This document shows, one piece after another, positions 41,001-56,000 of a DNA stretch of 64,000 nucleotides. The DNA lies in contig CM074195.1 of assembly GCA_037179385.1 (NCBI GenBank), positions 31,638,222-31,702,221 on the forward strand, given 5' to 3'. The DNA comes from Holothuria scabra. Its lineage: Eukaryota > Echinodermata > Holothuroidea > Aspidochirotida > Holothuriidae. A program made the position numbers and the translations under genes. Below the pieces are notes generated by a model that worked only from the letters and a program-made list of their open reading frames with translations, was not told the origin of the DNA and did not search any database. Numbering within the stretch: position 1 is the first letter of the stretch; each line of letters begins with the position of its first letter.

Positions 41001-44000
41001 CAGTAACATGAAAGCTGAAGAAATTTTTCTTCTTTGCAGGTTGATTTTATGAAGGAACAACCAAATATTTATTCATTTCAGTTTTGTGGTGTTTTTAAAC
41101 TTTTGTTTCACTCTTTTCCTTGTCTTGTTGTACTTGTATTGCACATAATAACTTTGCACAGGACAGACATTTTATACCAAACTTCATCCGATTCATTGTA
41201 CTCTGGGATGGACATGGCTCTTATTTGGTACCCCTGGCTCAGAGCAATGTTCTTTTAGCAAAAAAAAACTGGCATAATTTTATAGAAACTAGTTAAAACT
41301 TTTATCTAATGCATTTCTATTGTTAGTGAGTAATTCAGGACACAGATCACTGTCTACTGATGAAAAAATGTCACATATCGATTGTGTTGATTACATGCAG
41401 ACATTAGTATACAGAACCACTTTCATTTGGGATAAGGGTTAGGTTTAGGGGGATATTGCACACGAACACTTTTGACCAAAATGTGAATCCAATTTCCAGC
41501 CACAAGGGTGAGCTGAAATGCCCCTGCTTCCGTGTCTTGTACCTGAAGTCTGCAGTTCAAACCCTAAACAATAAAATCTCAGATCTTTCTCAACTCCAAG
41601 CTAAAAAAGATGCTGCATAACGCTTGAGGTGCATGTAGTCCAGTTTGAAAACTCCCATAATATGAAGATTGTTACTGACACTGTGCAGGCAAGATTTCAG
41701 CTTTCTGTACAAACGAATACAGAATAAAATTCAACTTGCATTTCCTCACTTGTCCATGTTGTATGATGCATATTTCTTCCCCTCAGTGTCCCACAACTGG
41801 AAAACAGACCATAGGGAGTGATAGATTTAACTAGATAATAACCTAACCTAACCTAAAACTCCTCTTCAGGGCTTATTAACTTAATTTTTACACCCACCAA
41901 AAACTGCAGTAAAATTCTTTCATAGCTTGCCCTAAGTAAAAGTAGTACTTCCCCCTCATTTGATCATCAAGAGGTGATTAAAATCCTATTTTTCTCTATA
42001 CAGGTAACATTCAGTCACTTTTCATCTAGAGGTAAAATTTTCTCACCTGTCCAAGTCCAGCCCGTTCCTTTGTATCCATCTGCCTCTGTTGTTTCTTCAA
42101 CTCCTCTTGGAGGTGATATATTGTTCTTTCAATGTTTTGTCTGGAAAAATTACAATAAAAAAATTATATAACTTTTGAAGGACAAATATATAACATGAAC
42201 TGAGAGGTTGATCCCACAATACACAGAGTCCTACAGTCTTAACATCTATAACGAATCTGATTCAACAAGTCCACAGTTTTTGTGATCTTTTGCCTACTTT
42301 TAACCTCCACTTAAAAAATTCATTTAGACTTGAGCTTAACAGAGGTTTAAATCAAGAAAGGGGTAAATTTTCCATAGAATCTGAATTAATTCATCAAATT
42401 ATTGCTAAATGCGTAGTTTTGAAGAAAATCTTGTATCAAAATACACCAAGCTCAGGCCACCATAAGAATTCCATACAAGAAACTGTCAGTGAAGGACAAA
42501 TCTCCCAATTTATTGCCAGACTTCCACAATTTATTGTCAACTCTGACAAATGTCAGTTCTACTGTAAGAAATTATCTTGTCATGAAAGGCAATTTTTAAG
42601 CACTTTCTAAAAGTTAAAACATTGTCCTTCAGAATTTGACAATTATTCAGTATCACTTTCCACTGAGTGATTTTATGCGACAGAATTTCTATGGATAAAA
42701 TACTGTAATCTACATCAGAGGCAAGATTCCCTTTCACATGAAGGAAAATTTTTTGAAGTGATACTTTCTAATATGTCAACAACACTGTACAGTATGTACA
42801 GATGGCCATCAAGTCAGTTTTGCCAAATGCATGACCCAGTTGTCCTTGAGAAATCCTTCTTAAGACCATGTGAAAGACCAGGCAGCTCTGGAGTTTGGAA
42901 TATCTATCAACTTTGAGAACTAAACTGAAACATTAGACAGTCATTAAATCACACTGAGTACAAGCATACTTCCATGGTTACAACAGGTGGGCACAAACCT
43001 TACAACTTGACTGAATTGTTTTAAATGGCAATTTAAGGATTCATCCCAACATTATTTTGGAACAAAAGCTACATCTCTCAATTTTCTCCTTTTTCTCTTC
43101 TATCCTTCAAGACATTTCAGGAGTTGAACATTGCACATTGAAGGTAAACCAAGCAGTTACTTGATCTATTAGGTAATTTTTGTGGTGGAGAAGTAAACAT
43201 ATTGTCACGTGATTCTCGAGGGCCAATCGCAAAACAAGAGAGTCTATATACTCCAGTAATTCAAGTTGAGATGACCACATTTTCTCTTTAAAAGCTTGGC
43301 TTTCCCTAATTCATTTCAGTTCAATTAATATGTATTTCAGTAACAAACAAAACAGCTGTGCAGAACTGTGTGCAAGGACAGGCACAAGCCTCATTAATAA
43401 CATCATTTGCCTTTTCATAATTACAATTGGCCAGTAGAATTTAGAATTTTTCAAGACCAACACCATCCTACTTCAAGACATAAGAATAGAGAATTCAGTT
43501 GTGTAGAAAACATTTTTGACCTTGACTAATGTGTTTTGTGTGATCTACCAGAATGCACATTACACTGTATCCCCAAATAAAGCATTCATAAGAGTTTGAA
43601 ATAGTCACCTGTTTTTGTTTAACGGTCACTTCAACCAAATGCTGTCCATAATGTACAGTAGAATACAGTACAATGCATTTCCACATTTTCCAAACAGTTT
43701 GCAATATTCACAGTATTTTTCGTGGATAACAACATGACCTTCTGTGCAGTAAGCATAAGATTTCTAGTTTTCCAGATCAAAGAGCAATTTTTTTTTCAAT
43801 CATATCACCTGGAGATCAAGGCCTCTCATGACCATTAAATCTATTCCAGGCTTTCCCAGAATTTGATCTTTCCCCTTTTAAATGTGAATCCTTAGGCCTA
43901 TACGGTATTGTACATTACAACAAATTCAAATTTAACCACTGCTCTCGCAGATCAATACCAGTGCTCTGGTCAAGTGGATAAAGGCAATGACATACAAGCC

Positions 44001-47000
44001 AAAGACGCTTCTATATACAAATCCGAGCAGCTAGTAAAGTCATCCAGTCGGTGCAGCCCTAAACCTTCTTAATTTCATTGTCTACATACAACTTTAAACC
44101 TTAATATTCAGTTTAATGGTTACAAGGGATTTTTTTAAATACAACCATTCATGACATAAATTTACAAAGACTTTGAAAGATGAAAGCTGATGGACCACAG
44201 TTAAGGCAGCCTATTAAATCAGACCATCACTTGACTGTTCAGATTGGTCTTATAGTTAAGGCAGCAACATACTTGGGTTATTCTTGGACTGTATAAATTT
44301 TAAACTCCTGGTATGAAATCAAGCATGAATTCTCATTTTCTTGGAAGCATGGATCTTGTATGATTTTCAATACTCTAAACAATTCACAAAACACTTCACA
44401 GGTTTAAATGAAGTTAAAATGAGCATTACACAGAGTAGTGACTAATGCAGTGTCACAAATTTTTGTACAGTGATTCAAAAAAAAAAAAAGAGTGTAGTGT
44501 CACAAAGTTTTGGCATCATGAAAATTCCTTGAAAATTGTAGAATTTGCTTTTTGTTGTTTTTTTTAAGGGGGGGGGGGTATATAAGCATGGAAAATGGCA
44601 TTCTGCTGGAAAATTAACATATTCTTTAAAATATCAGGATTGATTCCTTGATGAGTGTATATCTTATGAAGTTTTCTGAGCTGAATACAGTAGCTAGCAT
44701 TACAACTTTACAGTGAAGTCTGGCCCCAACAGTTGCATTTAATAACATAACATGCACAAAGGGGGTCACCTGTGGGAATTCAGTTTAACATGTGTAGTAT
44801 TGCAATTTGATTTCAGCATGCTAGAAAAGAAGATAAACCTGCTATTATGAAAACTTTTTAAAAGTAGAACAAAGCAGAATATGACTTTACAAAAATAAAC
44901 AGAAAAGTCTTGACACTTCACAGGAGTCCCAAAGACTAATTAGGCAGGAAGTCTTAAAGCCTAAGCATCTCACCCCTAACAGTCATAATTCTTCTAACGT
45001 ACTTAGTTAAGCCCCTCCCACACCTGCTTAACACAACCTCAGTTGTTTGCTTCAGGGTGAGTATGCAAGACCCCAATGTGTAATCAAAACTCAGTACAGT
45101 ACAGGCTGTGTAATATAAGCTATGGTACTTTGCATTGTTTGAACTAGCTGTCAATTTGAGCCAATTGAGAATTTCTGTAAACCACTACAAAAATTGTAGT
45201 TTGGGGTGAGAGGATTGGCCCTTTATTAAGTTCATTTCCTGGCCAAATCAAAGTAAAGTGGATTTTCCATTCAAAAGATACAACTTTCCCATCTGAGCAG
45301 CCCTTTCACAAAACATAAAAAAATAAAAAAAGAAAATTGATGAAAATTGTTGCACTGTTTTGCAGAAAGCTTACAAGATGTTTTCATTCATAAGCCATAG
45401 GCTTCTGCCAACATTCCTGATCCCTTAAAAGCATTGTTAAACATCCACTGCTTAAGGCCTAAATTTTTAAAGCTTAGCAATGCACAGGCATGAACCTGAC
45501 CAAAAAGATCCTTTCCAAAATAGAAATCACAAGGGGTTTGGGGATAGAATGTTGGTCTGTGTCATTTGTTGCCATGGCAACATGTCACAGACAAAAGCAA
45601 CACATACCAAAATCGCATCCCACAATCCTTTGCAAATGCTATTTGCAAAACAGTCTATGTACAGTACAATAAGTGAATACGCACAATGCTTCACATTTCA
45701 AAGAAATCCCCAAATTTGGAAGAAATGGAAGACTGCTACTCAATTTATTTCCAAGGATACTCCAATTGATAAATGAGGTAAGTCCCAAAAAACCTTGTGA
45801 AGGGCCAGAGTTAAATTATGTTATTTTTATTTTGTCACCAAAGAGACCTAATATTAATAACTATCATTCCCTTTGCACAACCTCATTCCAAATCATACAT
45901 AAGTTGATGTTCCACTTAATTTCACCTGACTAATGATGCATACAACTTTTGAAGCACAAAATATGTAATTTAATAATCATCATTTGTAAGCAGATTCCAC
46001 AATACATCTGTTTCTGTATTTAAGTATTAAATAATTGACACAAAAATGTGCAATATGTTTTAAATGTTTTCATGTTAAAAATCAACGAAAAGTGAAAAAA
46101 AGAAAGCATATGGTTTCCAAAATGGAAGGCAATTAGACACAATTCTAAGGTGAGATGGTTAAAGTCTCTGCAGTCTCTACCATAATAAAACTACAATTTT
46201 ATTCTGCAGTCCACAGGAATTCTCAATTGGCACAATTCTTCCATTGACACCAAATTAAAAACATGCAGGGTATCTTATATTACATGTCATGCCCTGAGAG
46301 TGTTTTGATATTGAACATTATAAAGGCCATTTGCTCACCGGGGTATGTCTTAAAGCGATGAACTATGATTTTGTCTGGATATGGCTGAGTTTAACATAAA
46401 TTGTTAGAGGGACTGGAAGTAAGTATATTGGGAGAATTAGAACTGTCTGGGGTGGTGGATAACTGTCTGTAAAAGGGACTGTATCATGTGAAAGAGTAAT
46501 CTAAGGCAAGAGTCATTTTTCTAACTGGTCAGTATGGGCACGTGGGCAGAGGAAATACATAAGTGACTTGGCCATAACCACTAATTATATAAATGGCTCT
46601 TCCCTAAAAAAAAAAATTGGATTGCACTATTCAAAAGTTTAATTATATCAATAATTTACATACACAAAAGTCCTATACCTAGAGACTTAAATCACAGTAT
46701 GGGTGGCTATAATCACAATGATTAAAAGATTTGATATCAAAATAATAGATAATTCTGTTAACTTTCTTTGGAAATAGTAAATGATCTTAAATTGTCACAA
46801 AGAATTTAATATACAGTACCAACTTTTCAACTTACTTCATTGAAACATATACATCTTCAAAAAGTACCATGAGTCCTTAAACGCAGACAGTTCCTTTACT
46901 GTAGAACTCTATTAAACACGAACCTGGCAAGTCTGGCAATTGGACGGGGACCCTGGATTAGTATCAATTACCAAATGCAGCTGGAAGTCACCCAAGCATA

Positions 47001-50000
47001 AACAAAGATAAGGAAATCAATTGTTCTGCTCGTTGAAGCAAACAATCTCTGATGGAAGGAAGACAGAGGATTACAGGGAACTGTTTTTTGGACTATGGTT
47101 TGGGGACAAGATTATAGACCACAGTTTGTTAACTTCATAGGACTTGTCCATCTTATGACAATTTCAAATTCTAAATCTTGGAAAACATGGCGATGCATTA
47201 GCCTTCAAAGAAATCTGCCATGGCCACTGCTGTTTTTAGGGAAAACTCCAGTTGCCAAGTATAGTATCCGCCCACTGGTTCATTACTCCTAATAGCTGTT
47301 TCAATGAGCAGCAGGCTGCTTTCATAAACATTCTGGTACAACAGAAGCCAAACAACTATGAGGTTTGAATAACAACTTTCAGCAATTTCTGAAATAACTG
47401 CTGGCAAAAAGGGGATGGATTTAGTCACTGTGAATTAAATGGCTAGGTCCCCTTTATGTTAATCCTGAGATAAACTCATGCTATCAAATGTCAACCTTCA
47501 GGGCACTTTTCAGACACTTGGATGTGGAAAACTAGACAGATACTTTCTGTATAGCACCTTGAGAGTTGAATAAGTCTTAGTTACGGTAAGTATAAATAAT
47601 GTTGCCACATACCACTGACCAAACTGCTCAGAGACTGACTATACTGTAACAATGGCAGGCAAGCAGTAAAAACTGCTTCCTTGTATTGTTTCGATAGGAA
47701 TTCCTGGAAGGAGAGTCGCCTGGCATACTATCTGCAATTTCATGGTCTACTGGACTTGGAAGATGTTACCTTAATGCGCAATTAATGAACCAGAAATATC
47801 CTTATAAAGCCTCCCCGAATTAGAGTTTTCGTAACATCAGGGAAGTTAGCGTAACACAGCATGTAATTGGTATAACTAATTCAATGTCTACTGTACAGTG
47901 GGATGGATGTTCTTCTCAAAACCCAAGATCTATAAAAACTTTACAAAGTTCAAGAGATCTTTCTCAAGGTCAGAGCAAACAAACCAGAACTAATAATAAT
48001 AACAATGATAATTAAGTCTGGAATACGAAATTCAAAGGCAAAGAAAAAGGGGAGTTTAAAATCATTGAAAGGAAAGAAAGGTTCAATAAGGAACTTTTAA
48101 ACTTTTCAAGAGAATCTCACAACCTGAGTTTTAATGGGAGCAAGATCCACAATACAGGGTGAAGCATAGTGGAAAGTCCTATCCTGAAACACCTGATGTG
48201 TATGATAGGAAATGCATTCTTTCTAGCTTAGCACCGTCAAATATGATACATTCCTACCTTGACTGGTACATACACTGTATCACACTAAAGAAATGCATTC
48301 TTTCTTGCTTAAGAACGACAAAATCTGACACTCGTACGTATCAAGTGCCTGTAAGTTCTTTGTATGAGAAGGTGGACCATTTAACTGAAAGAGGTAGCAC
48401 AATTTGGAGGATCAAGAGCATTCCATAGAAAAATTGGATAACAGAGTTTGACCAACAAACTAAATGCATATTTGACTTTCATCACAAAATTCAAAAGAAG
48501 ATTGTATTTGAGAATATCTCTGCAATCAGTTTGACAGAAATTGATCACTTACTCATGATGAAAATTACACACATGTGCAGAACACTGCTTTTCACCATGT
48601 ATGCAAATTGTTGAAAAGTTCCAAGAATAAAACAATCCTTTGTGAAAGAGCAGCATTCAATATTAATATATTTATTACCATCACAATACTACAAGATTAT
48701 TCAGCCATAAAATTTTCCACAAGGTGGAGTATAGTTGGCTTTATTGGCTGAACTGGGAATATCCTTATGATCTTCAGCACTGTGAAAAACCCCGTCTGCA
48801 TGTACTCTTGGGTTGGATGCCTTAAGTTCAACACAGGATAATCAGATAACACCTACCCTACCACAAAACAAATGGTTAGAAACTGGGTAAGATACTGTAA
48901 TAAGATCAACTTTATGGAACCCCACAGGGGTAACTGAGTGCTCGCATAAAAATCAAAAACATAAAAACAGCATAAACATATAAAACAGGCAAAATTGCAG
49001 TACATATTGCAAAGTAAGAAACAAGAAAAAAAAAGCACAGACAAAGGGTTAAAAGGGTCAACAAGGGCCCAGAGGCAAGCTTTAAGAACGTTTAAAATTC
49101 AAATTGGGGGCAGCAAAACTCCTGGGAGAAGTGTTCCACTGATGGAACATTTCAGTTTTCACAGTTTCAGTTGGAACTTGAGCCTCAATTCCCAAGTCAA
49201 AAATGAACACTTTAATACAGGCCTACAGTATGTAATCCCTTGCGAAACAGCAGCATTCAATCACAGATGCATGGCATCACCTTTATGTAATACAATTTAT
49301 CGATAGACATCTCTATTAACATCACATGTGAAGGTTATGTTATAATTGTGACCAAACTTCACCGTTCCAAGTGTTTTTATCCAAAATTTTAACATATCAG
49401 GAGGTGGGAAGCCCCTCCCATTTGAACAGTCCTCCTTTCGGAACTGATGATTACTGCCACTATGCTTGATTTAATTATGGTGGGACGAGATACGCATCAT
49501 TCATAAACGCAAATTTGAGACAGCCAAAAGAGGCTGAAAACCCTGTCCTTGGATTATGAATTTGCATAAGAACAGGTAAATGTACTTTTGAGTGGAACTG
49601 GATGAGTTAAGTAAGACAAAAGAGACGGGTCATCATGAAGTACATTGACATCCAAATTTTCCCACATGCTTTAGAGAAATTTCATGATTTGAATAATTAA
49701 TACATCCAAGATAAATTACATCAGCCCTTGCCCCTTGGTACCAGACAGAAAAGGATTGGAATAATTTTACTTTGAATTTTTTGTTTTATATTTAAGCAAT
49801 GATGGACATCCCAGTGGGTTAGAAAATTCTCATTTTACGCAGAACTTAGATTAAAATAATTTATTCATGCTACTACCTACAGTACCTCTGTACTGCAGTG
49901 TAGATAAAGGCAGTGATGTGTGAAAAAATGGACTGTTTAAAATGAAGTCCAATGAGGAAAAAGTAATGTAGTTGTTTTAACTTTCAAAGGTTAATATTAA

Positions 50001-53000
50001 TACATAAAGGCCAATGAAAGATACTGTAAAAAAAGACCAAGGCCTGATTTAGTCCAAGCCTATGGATATTAACTAGCTAGAGGCCTGTAAAATTGGGCTA
50101 AGCTGGTTGGACAGCCAGTTGATATTAACCATGGGTACATACACGTACGCAAAGAAATTCTCTTGCTTTAGTACAGTAGGTTCATCACAACCCAACTAGC
50201 CTGAACAGTCAGACTAGGTTTAAATGAGGTTTTACAGCTCGGTTTCTAACCAAATAGTTTCAGTTGTCCTAGAAATGGCTCTTTTCTAGTTGTGGCTCAC
50301 AGGCTTGTTTTCACCAGTCCACTTCTAATGCAGAGCACCAAGCACATCACATGACAGTAGGTTCCGTTTTTAGAGCCTGCAGTGTGACCCAGCCAGGAGC
50401 CGAACCCCAGTTCTTCTGTCTGCAAGTCTAATGCAAACCACTTGACGAAGCAGTCCAAACCAGAAATAAATGCAAACCTGATCGAAAGTTCCATAACATA
50501 ATGATAGCAGCATTCCAACATAAAGCAAATGAATGCTGTGTGAAGCTGTTGTGGAAGTACAGTCTAAGCTGATTGCAATTTTCACGACAAGCTTTTTCAA
50601 AACATGGACACAATGAATGAAAATGATTTTAATGATTCAAAGAAGTAAAGGAAACATAATCCTTGCCTGGAGTACTCCTTCATATCTCTTACAAGTTTGC
50701 CTGATAGTAATACCAAAGAAAAATAACAGAATTATTTTCTGTAAATCTGAGAGTATGAATGAACGTGCAACATCGTCAAAGGATGAAGACAGTACTGTTC
50801 ACCTTCATATTGAACCTTAATGCCAAATCTGTAGAAGATCTTGCTACGGTGTTTCTCTATATAGAGTACATACTGTATACTGGTGGTTATGATGGTCACC
50901 ACCAGTTGGGTTGAATGAACAAGGTTAAAACTAACACCCCTGTGCTGGTCACTGCCAGTCAACTAAGTCCCTTCCTGCAAAGACTAGTCGGTTCCTGATA
51001 CGAGTATCTTTAAAATGCATATGAGATCAGAAACATAGTCATCCATATTTACTGCACAGTCAAATGGCATCATGGCTGCTTGAAAGCAGAGTTGCAATGA
51101 AATGTATGTAGATTCCAGTTCATCTACAGTGTACACTCTGCATGCAATCGCTGAACAAGCAAATCCTGGCTTGCATGCACATTTTGTTTCTTTGCATGTT
51201 CTATGCCAACCAGTGCCAACCAATGATGAAACTGTGAATGGTCTAATTGCATAGCAATGGGTATATCACAGGGTTTGATACAATATTTAACAAAATGTAA
51301 CAGCCTCAAGTTTCACCCTGGCTTTAAATTTTAACCTTATGCCAAGGAGATATGTTCGACGCTATATCCCCCCGCCCCTCCTAGGCTTCCAATGCCCCAC
51401 TGTTCCTCCTCTGTGATCTCACTTGTATTTTTAAGGAGGTAGCATCTTTTTCGCCTTCTAAGTTAAGTTTAGATCTCCCCCTCCCCTCCCTCCCTGAAAC
51501 CTGACTTCTCCTGGAAACTTACTTTCACTATTCCTTTTCAGCGATATGATGTCTGTCCTATCCCAGCTGAGTTTGTTTTATGGAGGTATTGTTTTCATCC
51601 CCATTCAGTTGTCTTTTGTTTTTTTTTCTAGTCGTCTTTTTCCCATCCATCTCCCCCACTTTACCATTCTCACCTCTCTTGTTTCAGGGAAGTAAGCTCT
51701 CTATCCTTTCTTCCCAGTTCAGTCTGCAATGATTCCACAGTGCTCTGAAGATTTTGGTGAGATGCCATGACACTGTCTAAAGTGGCAGCCATCTTGGAAT
51801 GGTCAGCTTGAGCATCAGACAGGCTTCTTTGCAGGCCAGAAATCTGGAATGAAAACCAAAACACTGTTAACTAAATCTGTAAAACAAAAGTCAATTATAT
51901 TTTATTATATCTAGTAAAATGTGAAACACCCTGCCCACCCACCTCCCATGTACAGTAAGTACGTCTTCAGTATTAAAGTAAATTAGGTGGAGCTTGACAG
52001 CCCAGTTTCCAACCAGTTGGTTCAAGTCAAGCCTGCCACAGCCTTTCTTCCAGTTGTGGCTCGCTGGTTTGTTTTCCCTACTCCATTTTGTTTATGCTGA
52101 GCACCAAAAAAAAAGCAAAGTTGGCTAGTTAACTGGTCCACCCGAAGGTGCTTCAGTCCGGCGCGCAACTGACTTCGTTGGCTGGGCAACTGATTTTAGT
52201 GGCAAGCCTATGCCAAATGGGAGGAAAGCCGGAGTGCCCGGAGAAAAACCCATGTCCATTGAGCGGGACTTGAACCCATGCACATGTGAGACACATTGGT
52301 ACACAGCGGCTGGAATAGACCACTTTGCCACTCGACGACCCAATATGCTGAGCACCAAGCATAATGGTCATAGGTTCTATTTTTAAAGTCTCTGGTATGA
52401 CCCAGCCAGGACTTGAACTAACCACCTCCTGACTGCAAGTTGGACGCTCTAACTACTTGACCATGCAATCGGTCTGGATTTCTTCAGAACTCGGAAAGTT
52501 TTGTTATGGGTCGTTTTTGTAGTTTAGATGAGATGTAAAACCAATGTGTTATATATAGTGTCAACAAGATGGAAAAAGTTTAAGTTTAAATACAATTCTA
52601 AATACAGTAAAAGTTCCTGTTCAGCTTCAAATATAGGCCAAATACAGACGGTCCATTTTCTTCCCTTTAGCCACTCTTATGGCAGGTGAGAAATACTGTG
52701 GGCATATTCTACTGTACAGCCCACAGGCAGGGCATAGTTTAGTGTTCAAATTTTGCATAGCAATTCTCTAAGTTATTTGTCATGTTTTATTGAAAAATAG
52801 TTGGAAACCTTATGTTTTTATGTACAAAATCTGCTATACAAAATTGTATTTGTGTAGCAATTCTACCATTTTGTGTAGCAAAATGCGATGCGATACTGGC
52901 TAAATTATTCCCTGACAGGGACATGTTTTTTTTTGGGGGGGGGAATCCTTAGAAATTACTTACATACAGAAAACAAATTTCCATATTACAGTAAATGTCT

Positions 53001-56000
53001 TTCTGCATCAATGCTAAGAACACATACTGCTTGGTTTAAAGTGTACAAAGTTTCAAACATTTGACACATGAACTGTATGATAAAATCCTTCTTTCTTACT
53101 GAACTTCATTAAAGCAAAAAACCTAAAAATGTTCTTTGGTAACTGATGAAGATCATATACAATGTTCTTCAAAAAACAGAGAGAACAAATTTACATACCA
53201 ATATGGCGAGGAGAAGGCATGCAAACCCACTGATAATATTCAACATAAATATTTACAATGAGACACTATTGAGTTAATGCTGACATTTACTTTTTACAAG
53301 TAAAAAATTCTCAGACCTATTAGAAATGTTGGACAGAGCATAAGCAAGTTTCATAACAAAATATCATGATTTCAAGCAAAGCCTAATAGTTTACAAATTC
53401 AGATTTTCAAATGATAGAAAGGGCTATGATTACGTTATCAGCAAAGTTTATTAAGCAATTAGTGATATCAAGAATTGGCTCCTATGAAGTATACAAAATA
53501 CAAAGGCTGATTGCTTTCTTGTTTGAAATAAGCCAGACAAAAATATATTTAATTAAATAAAATGTCACGACCCCAAGATACGACAAATTTTTCAGCACTT
53601 ACATGGCATTTGTATTAAAGAAAAGAAGAGAAGGGTAGACTGATTCATGAGACAAGTTTTAAATACAGATTTTCTCTCTCTAGAGAGTGCTCTTACTTAA
53701 TACTAGTTCAACTTTTTGGACATTCTTTGACTCTATGTGGGCTGGAGGTTGTAGAATATGCCCAAAGTATTTCCTCTGTGTTATAAGTGGTGACTAAAGG
53801 TAAGGAACTACACAGTCTTTGAAGTTCATTTGAAACCAAACTTGCACTTGAACAGCACTTGAAACTTTACTACTGTACAACTACCTTTTATCTAGTAGGC
53901 TCATGCTCCCAATGATGCTACAGGCCCTGCCCTATTTGATGGACTAAAAGTTGTATAGTACTGTAGCTGGTACAGCTAGCCGAGAAGCAGCTGAAGACCC
54001 ACATGTGACTTTTATACTAAAACACTGTTGACTGATGCCTGGCAGTGGGAATGGCTTACCAATTGTGAAAGTACTACCACTCTATATAACAAATTTGTGT
54101 TGCATCCAACTATCTAACTAACTGGATTTTCTTTGCTGAGGGTCAGTTGCTTAAAAGAGGTTTTATGGGATCATTTTCTAACCAATTGAATTAAGTCGGA
54201 GTGGCCACAGCCTTCTTCCAGCTGTGGCGCACTGGCTTGTTTTCCCTACTCCAGTGCTTATGCTGAGCATCAAGCAGGAAATTGCTTTAATACATATGAA
54301 ATGTGACCTTCATTATGCATTTAACTCTATTCTAATTGTTTAAGTTTTTGTAACAAGTCAGGCAAATAATTTTTTATTTGCATCCTCTGTCATGTGGGAA
54401 TTTCTGATTTCTCTAGGGCAAATACTCTTGACTTCAAGTGTCTGAACATTGGGCGTGAAAAATAAATGACAAAACTGGTGTATGGCACCCACTAAATTGC
54501 TTGTATACATAACTGTTTGCATGTAAAATTAACAAATTCAGCCAAGTGTGTAAGATTTGTTGTTTCTTTTGCGTCAGACTTGACTCTGGTGTAATCAATA
54601 CCTAACTGTGTGACGCAATCTCCTGGTCATGAGAAACCTGCCCTAAAGCTGCAATTATTTGAGGGGAAGAGCAAGATGATGAGCTTCAATAGATGTGAAG
54701 TTTACTTCAATATAAACTATTAATGGTCTGAAACATTATAAACGAAAAAAAAAACTATCAAAAGGTCAACAAACTTATTTTAAAGCAACAGCTACATCTC
54801 TCCTTCTCTTTCTCTTCAAATTATCTGTCATAATACTGCAGGTATTCCAGCTAGACCAGAATGCAAAATGCACTGAGGTTTCAATGATACATAAATATTC
54901 CATTTCAAATAATCCCATCAGGTACCATTATCTCTCACTCCAATGTTATACTAGCATGTTCAGAATATAATTTTTTTATCCCACATGAACTTTGACCTCC
55001 ACCAGCAAAAATAGGGATCATCTTCTCACCATAAGAACATCCACATAGCACATGTGAAATCCATTTAAGTTTCCCACCTTAAGATGTGTTAACACCTAAC
55101 AAGGTATGCATTCACATTTTGACCACCAGTGACCCAAGATGACCTTTGACCTCCATAAAAGCCAAAGCTAGAAAGATAGACGGAATAACATAGAAACAGA
55201 CAGACAGGCAGATGGACAGTCAGCTACAGTGTATCTTGAAATATTGAATTTGAAAAGGTTTTCAGACTTTGACCCCCTGACCCCAGATGACTTTCGACCT
55301 CCACTGAAAACAATAAGGACCATGTCCTGACCATAACCCATCCACATACTAAATATAAAATCTATCCAAGTTTCTTATCTTGAAAAATCCTGTTAACAAG
55401 GGTTTCAGACTTTGACTCTTGGTAACCCCAGATGACTTTTGACCTTTACCAAAAACAATAGTGTTTTTCCTCTTAATATGGCCCATGTATGTACAGTACC
55501 ATAATTGAAATTTGGCAGACATTCCTATCTTGAACCAATAGGTTGGAAACTGGGCCGTAAAAAATCTATCTAACTAACTAAACTATCTTGAGATAACCAG
55601 CAAAGTGTCACAAACACACAAACATGCCCACGCACAACATGCACTCAATGCCTTACAGGGCACAGAGAGCAGTTCCCTGTAAGGAAATCATCGGATTTCC
55701 CTTTTAGCCGGTTAAGTCATGCAGTACATGAATGCTGTGAGAGGAGGCGTGCTCTTGCATATCACGTGAGAGAGCTTATTGCAGTGTCCAAATTTTCTGG
55801 TAGCTACGCCAGTTATGAGCTCCGTGTGAGTAAAGAAAGATGTGAGGTGCTTGAGCTCTTGTGAGCGGCCTGTACCCACTAAGGCATCGTTTATAGGTAC
55901 ACACACACACACCATCAAGAATGCATAGGTTTCTCTCATCATGATCAAAACCAAAAATCAAGCAATCCTTGTATATCCTTGCAAAATATTGGAACTGAGA

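Larger units (their letters stand above)
42141..51673 (-). other. Largest intron of the coiled-coil gene (9.5 kb)
   Basis: Contains MITEs of families 2, 1 and 3 (43.0, 44.0, 45.0 kb) and a SINE (50.2 kb). 45.3-50.2 kb and 50.5-51.6 kb show no recognisable feature. Phase fit of the flanking exons argues against a missing exon, although one of length divisible by 3 could hide. Confidence 0.45.
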
